Positions 41,661 through 49,771 of a stretch of DNA of 57,293 nt are shown in pieces. Position 1 is the first letter of the stretch. Each line of letters opens with the position of its first letter. Position numbers and translations under genes: made by a program. Below the pieces are notes generated by a model. The model was not told the DNA's origin. It was given only the letters and a program-made list of their open reading frames with translations, and made no database searches. This DNA is from JBGVMW01 sp045125095. GTDB lineage: Bacteria; Bacillota; Clostridia; Lachnospirales; Lachnospiraceae. The DNA lies in NCBI GenBank assembly GCA_045125095.1, contig JBGVMW010000050.1, forward strand, positions 1 to 57,293, written 5' to 3'.

Positions 41661-42665
41661 TTAATGCGTTCGTTTATATCTTCTCAGCAGAACTCTTACC
41701 TGTGTCTGTTTCTTCTGGGAATATCCAATAACAATATCCGGATAATGATCTTCCAAATAATGAAGAATCTTACTGGTACTTTCTCTGGCAAAGCTTTTAA
41801 AGTAGTAATGCTTTCCGGATTTAGTCATTACATGAAGGGTATCCGTGAGCTTTGCTGGCATAAAGGTAAAACGGTGAACCGTGCTATGACGATATACCCA
41901 GAGAAGCTGCTCCATTGGAATGATGGCAGGCAGATGTTCACTGGTAGAGAAAAACATATCGGCGGAGATACCAATGGTATCTTCCCGAAAGGTAGATGCA
42001 TTGTCAGCATGTTGTTCGCATTCCTGTACCAGTTTTTTCAGAGCCGAATAACGGAGGCGTTTCTTTTGCTGAAAATGAAGGTAAGGTAAGCAAAATACGA
42101 CCAGGTAACGAAGAAAAGTAATGCCTGATGTAAAAATGCAGATAAAAAGCAGGACGCAGGCAAGACCCTTCTGAATGGATAGGTAGTGGCATTCACTGAT
42201 AATAAATGGTGGTACAATGGTTTCTACATCATCCACCGACCAGGACAAATCCTCAGCTAAATGTGATGTCAACTCATGGTATGCATCCTTATTCTGGACG
42301 AATCGGCAAGATAAGACTGGAACCCTTAGCGTTGCGGAATATTTCTGAGAGGTATTATGTTTAAGTAGAAAAAAATAACAGATATCTTTTTCGAATGCAT
42401 AGTAGTAGGAGCCTGCTATTTTGTCTTCTACTACATAATCGTAGCCCGTATAGTGAAGTGTCTGGTCCTGTAGATGAACATACTCACCTTTGTTCGTAAA
42501 TACGTCTTTGGCTTCCGACAGAGAATTGACCTGTGGGGGGAAAATGGATTCACTAAAATGACTGAAAAACAATAAATATAAAGTTAATAAAAAAAATAGA
42601 AATGGCACAACACTTTGCAGAAGTGCCCAGGTGCGTGTTAGTCCTGTAAAAGTTTTATTCTTCAT
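41661..42665 (-). CDS. two-helix membrane protein, unknown function
   Basis: 334 residues. Membrane helices at about 17-37 and 168-190; an extracytoplasmic domain of about 130 residues lies between (KGEYVHLQDQTLHYTGYDYV, AFEKDICYFFLL), and a cytosolic C-terminal domain follows (about 200-334). The layout recalls uncharacterised Lachnospiraceae proteins (DUF6709-like), but I cannot name the family with confidence. It is convergent with the DUF368 gene. The opposite-strand frame at 41568-42089 is a shadow. Confidence 0.75.
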   Translation of the reverse strand: MKNKTFTGLTRTWALLQSVVPFLFFLLTLYLLFFSHFSESIFPPQVNSLSEAKDVFTNKGEYVHLQDQTLHYTGYDYVVEDKIAGSYYYAFEKDICYFFLLKHNTSQKYSATLRVPVLSCRFVQNKDAYHELTSHLAEDLSWSVDDVETIVPPFIISECHYLSIQKGLACVLLFICIFTSGITFLRYLVVFCLPYLHFQQKKRLRYSALKKLVQECEQHADNASTFREDTIGISADMFFSTSEHLPAIIPMEQLLWVYRHSTVHRFTFMPAKLTDTLHVMTKSGKHYYFKSFARESTSKILHYLEDHYPDIVIGYSQKKQTQVRVLLRRYKRTH

Positions 42666-42831
42666 ATGTATATGATTCCTTTATATAATCAGTATATTTT
42701 GAAAACGATGTACGAGTGTACTGACACGTTGTCATTTACATAAAAATGCACAGAATATCTGCGCAATTTTACGAACTATCAACTGGTCAGTGCAATAGTA
42801 AGTATATACAATTCTGCGGCAATAATCAAGC

Positions 42832-42860
42832 TTGCCAACTAAGAAAAAACTTGTTACTAT
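42832..42860 (+). promoter_or_regulatory. promoter of the methyltransferase-hslO-nadE operon
   Basis: TTGCCA (42832-42837), 17-bp spacer, TACTAT (42855-42860), about 30 bp before the start at 42891. Confidence 0.6.
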
Positions 42861-42890
42861 ATAAAGAAGTGTGAACAAAGGAGGCAATGA

Positions 42891-43643
42891 ATGGAAGCAT
42901 ATACAAGCTTTGCGGCTGTGTACGATGAATTTATGGACAACAGAAACTATGAAGAATGGTCTGCATATGTGATATCTTTGTTGAAAGAGCATGGGATACC
43001 AGATGGGCTTGTTCTTGATTTGGGATGTGGGACAGGGAGTCTTACTGAGCTGCTTGCAGACGCCGGTTACGATATGATAGGTGTGGATGGATCCGAGGAC
43101 ATGCTTCAGATAGCCATGGAACGAAAAATGGAATCGGGGCATGATATTCTTTACTTGTGTCAGTGGATGCAGGAGTTTGAGTTGTTTGGAACGGTGCGAG
43201 CCGTGGTGAGCATTTGCGATTGCATCAATTACATTACAGAATATGAAGATTTGGTGCAGGTTTTTAAGCTGGTAAATAATTATTTAGATCCAGGTGGAGT
43301 ATTTATTTTCGATATGAATACTTTATATAAATATGAGGTACAATTAGCGGAGAATACCTTTGCGGAAGCAAGAGAAGATGGTAGCTTTATCTGGCAAAAT
43401 TTTTACGATAAGGAAGAACGAATCAATGAATATGACCTTACATTATTTATTGAGGAGGAGAATGGGTTGTTCAGACGTTATGAGGAACAGCATTACCAGA
43501 GAGCTTATACGATAGAAGAAATTAAGACCGCATTAGCGGAGGCCGGTATGGAATTTGAGGCAGTGTATGATGCATTTACGAAAGAACCGGTGAAAGAGGA
43601 CAGTGACCGCATTTATTTTGTAGCACGAGAGAACGGAAAGTAG
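42891..43643 (+). CDS. class I SAM-dependent methyltransferase
   Basis: 250 residues. MEAYTSFAAVYDEFMD at the start and motif I VLDLGCGTGSLTELLADAGY (about 42-61), then GVDGSEDMLQIA and SICDCINYI, are typical of the UbiE/YqeM-like group. In Firmicutes this type often sits next to DnaK/ribosome genes; substrate unknown. RBS AAAGGAGGCAATGA. First gene of a run with hslO and nadE. Confidence 0.88.
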   Translation: MEAYTSFAAVYDEFMDNRNYEEWSAYVISLLKEHGIPDGLVLDLGCGTGSLTELLADAGYDMIGVDGSEDMLQIAMERKMESGHDILYLCQWMQEFELFGTVRAVVSICDCINYITEYEDLVQVFKLVNNYLDPGGVFIFDMNTLYKYEVQLAENTFAEAREDGSFIWQNFYDKEERINEYDLTLFIEEENGLFRRYEEQHYQRAYTIEEIKTALAEAGMEFEAVYDAFTKEPVKEDSDRIYFVARENGK

Positions 43644-43685
43644 AAAGGAGCAGACTGCGAATAGCGGGATGCATGGTGATAAAAA

Positions 43686-44573
43686 ATGTCAGATTATATT
43701 GTAAGAGCAACAGCAGCCGATAACCAGATTTTAGCGTTGGCTGCAACAACAAAAGAGATGGTAGAGTGCGCAAGGGTGGCACATAATACGAGTCCGGTTG
43801 CAACGGCAGCATTGGGAAGACTGCTTACAGGTGGTGCTATGATGGGTGCCATGATGAAAGGTGAAAAGGATATGTTAACCTTACAGATTCGCAGTGGTGG
43901 TGCCATCAATGGTATTACAGTTACAGCAGATTCCCATGGTAATGTGAAGGGTTATGTAGGAAATCCATCTGTTATGCTTCCACCAAATGCAGAAGGCAAA
44001 TTAGATGTAGGTGGTGCAGTAGGAGTAGGTCTTTTGCAGGTGATTAAAGATATTGGTATGAAGGAGCCTTATGTGGGACAGACGGAGTTGATTACGAGTG
44101 AAATTGCAGAAGACTTGACATATTATTTTGCAACATCCGAGCAGACACCTTCTTCTGTAGGATTAGGTGTACTTATGAATAAGGATAATACAGTGCGTCA
44201 GGCTGGTGGATTTCTTATTCAGCTGATGCCCGACACAAAAGAGGAGGTCATCACACAGTTAGAGGAGAATTTAAAGCAGGTGGCTTCTGTTACCTCTATG
44301 CTTGATGAAGGAATGACACCAGAGCAGATATTAGAGATGGTACTTGGCAATCTTGGTGTTGAATTTACTGAGACAACAGAAACCAGATTTCACTGTGACT
44401 GTTCAAAAGAACGTGTGGAAAAAGCATTAATCAGTGTAGGAAAAACAGAATTACAGAACATGATCAATGATGGGGAAGAAATCGAAGTAAACTGCCATTT
44501 TTGCAATGAACATTATAAATATTCTGTAGATGAATTACAGGTAATGTTAGAAAAAGCATCAGGCACAGTCTAA
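43686..44573 (+). CDS. hslO: redox-regulated chaperone Hsp33
   Basis: 295 residues. The N-terminal domain has the Hsp33 signature (YIVRATAADNQILALAATT, LTGGAMMGAMMKGEKDMLTL, GYVGNPSV). The C-terminal zinc switch has CDC (about 235-237) and CHFC (about 266-269), both pairs intact, so oxidation would release zinc and activate the chaperone. Acts in the cytoplasm to hold unfolded proteins during oxidative stress, which fits the oxidative-stress block a few genes on. Confidence 0.96.
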   Translation: MSDYIVRATAADNQILALAATTKEMVECARVAHNTSPVATAALGRLLTGGAMMGAMMKGEKDMLTLQIRSGGAINGITVTADSHGNVKGYVGNPSVMLPPNAEGKLDVGGAVGVGLLQVIKDIGMKEPYVGQTELITSEIAEDLTYYFATSEQTPSSVGLGVLMNKDNTVRQAGGFLIQLMPDTKEEVITQLEENLKQVASVTSMLDEGMTPEQILEMVLGNLGVEFTETTETRFHCDCSKERVEKALISVGKTELQNMINDGEEIEVNCHFCNEHYKYSVDELQVMLEKASGTV

Positions 44574-44586
44574 ATGGAGAAAAGTA

Positions 44587-46497
44587 ATGAGGCATGGATT
44601 TGTAAAGGTAGCAGCAGTGACCCCCGATATTCTGGTGGCAGACTGTTTGCATAACAGAGATGAGATTATTGGTAAAATGTTGGAAGCTTCCGGCAAAGGC
44701 GCAAAGGTGATCGTATTTCCGGAGCTTTGTATTACAGGCTATACCTGTAGTGATTTGTTCTGGCAGGAGCAGCTTCTGACAGATGCAAAAAATGCATTGA
44801 AGGATATTGTAAAGGCATCGGAGCAGGTAGATGCGTTGGTTTTTGTGGGGCTTCCAATGGAGTATAATAACAAATTATACAATGTAGCAGCTGCGTTTTC
44901 TAAGGGTGCGCTTCTAGGCATCGTTCCAAAAACGTATTTACCCAATTATGCAGAATTTTATGAGGCACGTCATTTCACAGCAGGATTTCCGGTGGCAGAA
45001 ATCTGTGAAATGGATGAAAAAATGGTTCCTTTTGGCACAGATATCCTGTTTACGTGTACTTCTGTGGCTGGGCTGGTAGTAGGAGCAGAAATTTGTGAGG
45101 ATTTGTGGACGCCATGTCCGCCTAGTATTCGTCATGCTATGGCAGGTGCCACCGTGCTTGTGAATCTGTCAGCTAGTGACGAGACGACGGGAAAGGATGT
45201 CTATCGTCGTGAACTGGTAAATGGACAGTCTGCCAGATTACTCTGTGGCTATATTTATGCAAGTGCAGGAGAAGGAGAATCCACTACAGACCTTGTCTTT
45301 GGCGGTCATAATCTGATTTCAGAAAATGGAACCATGCTTGCAGAGAGCGAACGTTTTCATAACCAGATTATTTATGGAGAAATAGATGTAAATAAATTAC
45401 GAAGCGAACGTCGCCGCATGACAACCTTTGAACAAGGCGGACAGAATTGGTACACCTGGGTTGATTTTACATTAGAGGTAGAAGATACTGTGCTTTCCAG
45501 ACCATTTTTTCAGACGCCATTTGTGCCGGGAGGAAAGAAGGATAGAGACAAGCGTTGTGAGGAGATTCTGACAATCCAGTCCTTAGGATTAAAGAAACGT
45601 TTGGCACATACCCATGCGGCAAGTGCGGTGATTGGTTTATCAGGAGGACTTGATTCCACGTTGGCACTCCTTGTAACAGTCCGTGCTTTTGATTCCTTAA
45701 ATTTGCCAAGAAAACAAATTATTGCGGTAACAATGCCATGCTTTGGTACCACAGACAGAACCTATCGCAATGCCATTTCCTTAGCGGAAAGCTTAAAAAT
45801 TACCATAAAAGAAGTGCCGATTGCAGATGCAGTAATTCAGCATTTTAAGGATATTGAGCAGGATATGGACTGTCATGACATTACCTACGAAAATGGACAG
45901 GCGAGAGAGCGTACACAGGTACTGATGGACATTGCTAATAAAAATAACGGACTGGTGATTGGGACTGGTGATATGTCAGAATTAGCATTGGGATGGGCAA
46001 CGTACAATGGAGATCATATGTCCATGTATGGCGTGAATGGTTCCATTCCTAAGACACTCGTGCGTCATCTTACAGCATATTATGCAGATACCTCCAAAGA
46101 TGAAACGTTAAGAGCAGTATTGTTAGATGTGTTAGATACACCGGTAAGCCCGGAATTGTTGCCACCAAAAGAGGGGGAAATTGCCCAGAAGACAGAAGAT
46201 ATTGTAGGTCCATACGAACTGCATGATTTCTATCTGTATTATATGTTACGGTTCGGATTTCCACCAGCTAAAATATACCGCATAGCCAGAGTTGCGTTTG
46301 CTGGAAAATATGATGAGGAAACGATTTTGAAATGGCTTAAGACCTTTTATAGACGTTTCTTTGCACAGCAGTTTAAGCGCTCCTGTCTGCCGGATGGACC
46401 AAAGGTAGGTTCTATAGCAGTTTCTCCAAGAGGAGATTTGCGTATGCCAAGTGATGCTTGTATGACGGTGTGGCAGAAGGAATTGGATAGATTGTAA
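44587..46497 (+). CDS. nadE: glutamine-dependent NAD+ synthetase
   Basis: 636 residues with two modules. The N-terminal nitrilase-type glutaminase has the triad Glu (FPELCITGYT), Lys (VPKTYLPNYAEF) and Cys (GAEICEDLW). The C-terminal synthetase has the P-loop GLSGGLDSTLALLV and GTGDMSELALGWATYNGDH. It amidates nicotinate adenine dinucleotide to NAD+ using glutamine. Starts 13 bp after hslO; RBS TGGAGAAAAGTA. Confidence 0.96.
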   Translation: MRHGFVKVAAVTPDILVADCLHNRDEIIGKMLEASGKGAKVIVFPELCITGYTCSDLFWQEQLLTDAKNALKDIVKASEQVDALVFVGLPMEYNNKLYNVAAAFSKGALLGIVPKTYLPNYAEFYEARHFTAGFPVAEICEMDEKMVPFGTDILFTCTSVAGLVVGAEICEDLWTPCPPSIRHAMAGATVLVNLSASDETTGKDVYRRELVNGQSARLLCGYIYASAGEGESTTDLVFGGHNLISENGTMLAESERFHNQIIYGEIDVNKLRSERRRMTTFEQGGQNWYTWVDFTLEVEDTVLSRPFFQTPFVPGGKKDRDKRCEEILTIQSLGLKKRLAHTHAASAVIGLSGGLDSTLALLVTVRAFDSLNLPRKQIIAVTMPCFGTTDRTYRNAISLAESLKITIKEVPIADAVIQHFKDIEQDMDCHDITYENGQARERTQVLMDIANKNNGLVIGTGDMSELALGWATYNGDHMSMYGVNGSIPKTLVRHLTAYYADTSKDETLRAVLLDVLDTPVSPELLPPKEGEIAQKTEDIVGPYELHDFYLYYMLRFGFPPAKIYRIARVAFAGKYDEETILKWLKTFYRRFFAQQFKRSCLPDGPKVGSIAVSPRGDLRMPSDACMTVWQKELDRL

Positions 46498-46533
46498 TGT
46501 GTATGTTAGGAATATAAATCAGAAAAAAAGTTC

Positions 46534-46562
46534 TTGACTTCTAATCACGATTAGCATATACT
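46534..46562 (+). promoter_or_regulatory. promoter of the Fur-family gene with CTAAT-N4-ATTAG operator
   Basis: TTGACT (46534-46539), 17-bp spacer, TATACT (46557-46562). The palindrome CTAATCACGATTAG (46541-46554) fills the spacer. The same CTAAT-N4-ATTAG pattern lies before the FMN-binding surface protein gene at 49741-49754. Autoregulation is inferred. Confidence 0.7.
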
Positions 46563-46622
46563 AACTCATGGTAATGAAACTCTTTTTCAAGAAACACAAC
46601 ATGGTCTTTGGAGGTGACAGAA

Positions 46623-47096
46623 TTGCAAAATCTCAATTTAGCAAAAAAAGACATACAGAATTCTGAAAGCTATCATATAACAAAGATGCAGAGGGAGATT
46701 GTGATTCAGAAATTAAAAGAGCAGGGGTGTAGAATAACAAAACAAAGGCTTATGCTTTTAGATATTATTTTAGAGGAAGAGTGTTCCTGTTGTAAAGAAA
46801 TCTATTATAAAGCATCCAGGATGGATAAGAAAATTGGTCTTGCGACAGTGTATCGTATGATAAAAACACTAGAGGAAATTGGTGCGATCAGTAGAAAAAA
46901 TATGTATAAGATTGCATGTGGTTCCGCTTGTGAGAAAGAAAACGTATGCACCATCGAGTTTGCAGATGACTCCATAATTGAGTTATCTGGTGAAAAGTGG
47001 AACCAGATTATCCGAACAGGATTATCTGCATGTGGATATATGAGTGGAAAAAATATCCGCAGTGTTGTAGTGAAGTCTTGTGAGTGTGCGAAATAA
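46623..47096 (+). CDS. Fur-family transcriptional regulator, Cys-rich variant
   Basis: 157 residues from TTG 46623, five bases after GGAGGTGA; other in-frame starts lack an RBS. The DNA-binding half shows RITKQRLMLLDIILE and GLATVYRMIKTLEEIGAI, the Fur/PerR winged helix. The usual His of the (H)xxAEEIY region is replaced by a Cys cluster (ECSCCKEIY), and more Cys occur near 100-115 (CGSACEKENVC) and at the end (KSCECAK). This may mean thiol or zinc-based sensing instead of the His/Asp iron site of PerR. It lies beside peroxide genes. RNA leader has no other signals. Confidence 0.85.
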   Translation: MQNLNLAKKDIQNSESYHITKMQREIVIQKLKEQGCRITKQRLMLLDIILEEECSCCKEIYYKASRMDKKIGLATVYRMIKTLEEIGAISRKNMYKIACGSACEKENVCTIEFADDSIIELSGEKWNQIIRTGLSACGYMSGKNIRSVVVKSCECAK

Positions 47097-47142
47097 TAAT
47101 AAGGTAGTGCATTGTCATCACTTTCGCAAACAGCTAATGAAT

Positions 47143-47179
47143 AAAAAGCAAGGAATAATAAGAAGTTCCTTGCTTTTTT
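47143..47179. terminator. bidirectional intrinsic terminator
   Basis: AAAAAGCAAGGAA (47143-47155) pairs perfectly with TTCCTTGCTTTTT (47166-47178). The A-run and T-run on either side let it serve the convergent Fur-family and reductase genes. Confidence 0.92.
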
Positions 47180-47205
47180 CATGTGCTATTCTATGAAATG
47201 TGTTG

Positions 47206-48846
47206 TTATTCAGTGTGAATAGTATTTATTAATAAATCCAGTAACTGCCGAACATTTTTCTTCCCAAAGCTGACAATTTCGCCATTATTTGCAACGAGAC
47301 AAGGAACACTCATAACATTGTACTGTTCCTTAAGTTCAGGAAAATGATTCAAATCATAGACCTGAGTTGTAATATTAGAATTTTCTGTTGCAAGTTTCTG
47401 GGCAGCAGTTACAAGATCAGGACACATGGTGCAGGAGAGGGAGACAAGCACTTTTAAATCCTGTTTTGTAGTAATGGTAGCAAGGTCAGATTTCACATCT
47501 GCATCAATAGCCTGCCCCGGACCGGCAGCATTATAAAGACCAAGGACGAAAGAGGTGAATTCATGACCGCCAGGAACTCCATGGAAAGCAAGCCCTGTCC
47601 AGCTGCCATCGGCATGACAGATACGAACACAAGGAGCGTCTTCGCTGCCATCTTCAATCACAATACTTAATTTGTCCGTTTGTTTAACCAATTCTTCCAT
47701 ATAAGAGCGTAATTCCTGAGACACAGGGCGGTTATCCAGCTGCAGCTTCAGAATAAGTGGCGAAGCCATCCGGGAGAAAACAGTATTTAACTGAGCCAGC
47801 ATATCTGAAGTGAATAAGCTGTTTTCCGAAGGGGATGTGGTGCTGGCATTTTTTGTTGCTTCATGAACAGTCGGCTGCGCAACTGGTTTTTCCGGTTGTA
47901 ACCCGGTTTTTTGCTGCATACTGGCAGCATATTTTTCCAGTTCAGTAGCGGCAAGTGCGCCATCACCTACAGCTGTAACGACCTGCCGTAGTGGTTTGAC
48001 ACATACATCACCAGCTGCATAAAGTCCGTCTACTGAGGTTTTCATGGTACGATCTGTTACCACATATCCCTGATCATTCAGTTCAACCAGGTCACGGATT
48101 AGTGCAGTGGCAGGAGCGTAACCAGCAAACACAAAAACTCCGATATTATCACCGTCTTCCGCTTTGTATTCTGTCACATCACCAGTCTGGTTATTGCGAT
48201 AGCGGATAGAGCGAAGTGTGCTGTCTCCGCTGACTTCAGTTACTTCTGTATGTGTCAATACAGTGATTTTTTCATGATTTCTTGCGGTATCGGCAGTAGC
48301 TGCGGCACATGTGAAATCAGGTTCTCGGATAAGAATCGTTACGTGTCGCGCATATTTTGTAAGAAAAACAGATTCCTCAGCTGCTGCAAAACCACCACCA
48401 ACAACAAATACTTCTTTGTCTGTAAAAAATTCACCATCACAGGTCGCACAGTAAGCAACACCGCGACCTTTGAATTCTTCTTCACCGGTAAATCCTATCG
48501 TTCGTGGATGTGCTCCTGTGGCAAGCAGAATGCCAAAACAGTTCAATTCGCCTCGGCTTGTGTGCACAGTTTTCACATCACCTTCTACAGAAAGCTTTTC
48601 TACTTCAGCAAGCATAAATTCTGCACCAAAATATTCCGCTTGACGTCTCATATGTTCAGTCAGTTCCTTACCACTGGTGCGTTCTACGCCTGGATAGTTT
48701 ACTACTTCATGGGTGATTGTGATTTGACCACCAAAAGTTTCTTTTTCTATAACAATCACACGATATTTTGCACGTGCGAGATAAAGGGCAGCTGTCAATC
48801 CGGCAGGACCACCACCAACAATAACTACATCATAAAGATTTTTCAT
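47206..48846 (-). CDS. thioredoxin reductase-type flavoprotein with C-terminal thioredoxin-fold domain (AhpF-like)
   Basis: 546 residues. Residues 1-310 are a thioredoxin reductase: VVGGGPAGLTAALYLARA-like FAD site (VIVGGGPAG), redox CATC (about 133-136 in AYCATCDGEFF), GGGFAAAEES and DGLYAAGDV. Residues about 345-546 are two thioredoxin folds as in the N-terminal domain of AhpF, with redox motif CTMC (SLSCTMCPDL). The order is thus reversed relative to E. coli AhpF, where this part is N-terminal. It lies 58 bp after the peroxiredoxin gene in the same transcript and most likely recycles it with NAD(P)H. Confidence 0.9.
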   Translation of the reverse strand: MKNLYDVVIVGGGPAGLTAALYLARAKYRVIVIEKETFGGQITITHEVVNYPGVERTSGKELTEHMRRQAEYFGAEFMLAEVEKLSVEGDVKTVHTSRGELNCFGILLATGAHPRTIGFTGEEEFKGRGVAYCATCDGEFFTDKEVFVVGGGFAAAEESVFLTKYARHVTILIREPDFTCAAATADTARNHEKITVLTHTEVTEVSGDSTLRSIRYRNNQTGDVTEYKAEDGDNIGVFVFAGYAPATALIRDLVELNDQGYVVTDRTMKTSVDGLYAAGDVCVKPLRQVVTAVGDGALAATELEKYAASMQQKTGLQPEKPVAQPTVHEATKNASTTSPSENSLFTSDMLAQLNTVFSRMASPLILKLQLDNRPVSQELRSYMEELVKQTDKLSIVIEDGSEDAPCVRICHADGSWTGLAFHGVPGGHEFTSFVLGLYNAAGPGQAIDADVKSDLATITTKQDLKVLVSLSCTMCPDLVTAAQKLATENSNITTQVYDLNHFPELKEQYNVMSVPCLVANNGEIVSFGKKNVRQLLDLLINTIHTE

Positions 48847-48904
48847 AGATGTCTCCTTTCTGCAAAAGCAGCAGCGGATAGTTCCGTTGCTGCTTTTAAA
48901 ATTC

Positions 48905-49468
48905 TTATAGCTGTCCTACTAAATCAAGACTTGGTTTTAACGTTTCAGCACCAGGCTGCCATTTTGCAGGGCACACTTCATCACCATGTTCATGAACAAA
49001 CTGGCAAGCCTGCAATTTGCGGAAAAGCTCATCAGCATTACGTCCTACATTGCCGGCATTGATTTCATAAGAAACAATTTTGCCTTCCGGATTAATGATG
49101 AAGCTTCCGCGCTCAGCCATACCGTCAGCTTCAATCAATACTTCAAAATCCTTTGAAATCACATGAGTCGGATCTGCAAGCATTGGATATTTAATCTTTT
49201 TAATACGGTCTGATGCATCATGCCACGCCTTATGAACGAAATGAGTATCTGTAGAAACAGAGTAAATTTCGCATCCGGCAGCCTGAAATTTATCATAGAG
49301 GTTTGCTAAGTCTTCCAGTTCGGTAGGGCAAATAAATGTAAAATCTGCAGGATAGAAGAAAAATACACTCCATTTACCAAGAATATCGTTCTTTGTTACC
49401 GTTGAAAAACTATTGTTTACATAAGCCTGTGCGGAAAAATCGCTAATTTCTTTATTGATCATTGACAT
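48905..49468 (-). CDS. ahpC: alkyl hydroperoxide reductase subunit C (2-Cys peroxiredoxin)
   Basis: 187 residues from ATG 49468 (minus-strand GGAGGTATCATT); a longer in-frame extension into the promoter is rejected. Peroxidatic Cys in FYPADFTFICPTELEDL (about residue 47), and resolving Cys in GDEVCPAKWQPG (about 165). Reduces hydrogen peroxide and organic peroxides; the reductase is encoded directly downstream. Promoter on the minus strand: TTGATT (complement of 49553-49558), 17-bp spacer, TATAGT (complement of 49530-49535). Confidence 0.95.
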   Translation of the reverse strand: MSMINKEISDFSAQAYVNNSFSTVTKNDILGKWSVFFFYPADFTFICPTELEDLANLYDKFQAAGCEIYSVSTDTHFVHKAWHDASDRIKKIKYPMLADPTHVISKDFEVLIEADGMAERGSFIINPEGKIVSYEINAGNVGRNADELFRKLQACQFVHEHGDEVCPAKWQPGAETLKPSLDLVGQL

Positions 49469-49529
49469 AATGATACCTCCTGAATGTTTTTTTTCGATTA
49501 AGAGTATTCCCTTATTCGATTGTGACCAT

Positions 49530-49579
49530 ACTATAACATGAATGAAAAATAAAATCAAGAACTATTCTAAAATTAGAAT
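49530..49579 (-). promoter_or_regulatory. ahpC promoter with adjacent palindrome
   Basis: Minus-strand TTGATT and TATAGT boxes as given for ahpC. Six bases upstream of the -35 lies ATTCTAA-AA-TTAGAAT (49564-49579), a perfect 7-bp inverted repeat that shares the CTAA/TTAG core with the operators at 46541 and 49741 but has a shorter centre. It may be a variant site for the Fur-family regulator. Confidence 0.55.
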
Positions 49580-49694
49580 GAAAATAAATATCAATAACAC
49601 GAATACAAGAGAGCGGCATGGGAGCAAATCCTTGAAAAATCAATACATTTTATTGTTTCAAAAAGAGAATTGAGAAATATTGTCAATTAGTGTA

Positions 49695-49755
49695 TTGCTA
49701 AAAAATTAGGTTTTATATATAATACTCGAGTTAGTGTAATCTAATAAAAATTAGA
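49695..49755 (+). promoter_or_regulatory. promoter and CTAAT-N4-ATTAG operator of the FMN-binding surface protein
   Basis: TTGCTA (49695-49700), 17-bp spacer, TATAAT (49718-49723). Downstream of the start point lies TCTAATAAAAATTAGA (49740-49755), the same pattern as in the Fur-family promoter, placed to block elongation or initiation. Confidence 0.65.
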
Positions 49756-49771
49756 AGCAGGAGGAGCAGAC

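Noticed and set aside
41568..42089. 173-codon plus-strand frame opposite the membrane protein
   Set aside because: It begins inside a terminator stem and lacks domain signatures; the minus-strand frame has membrane helices and good layout.
48250..49062. 270-codon plus-strand frame antisense to the reductase and ahpC
   Set aside because: The minus-strand genes have clear enzyme motifs; this frame has no recognisable domain and no RBS.
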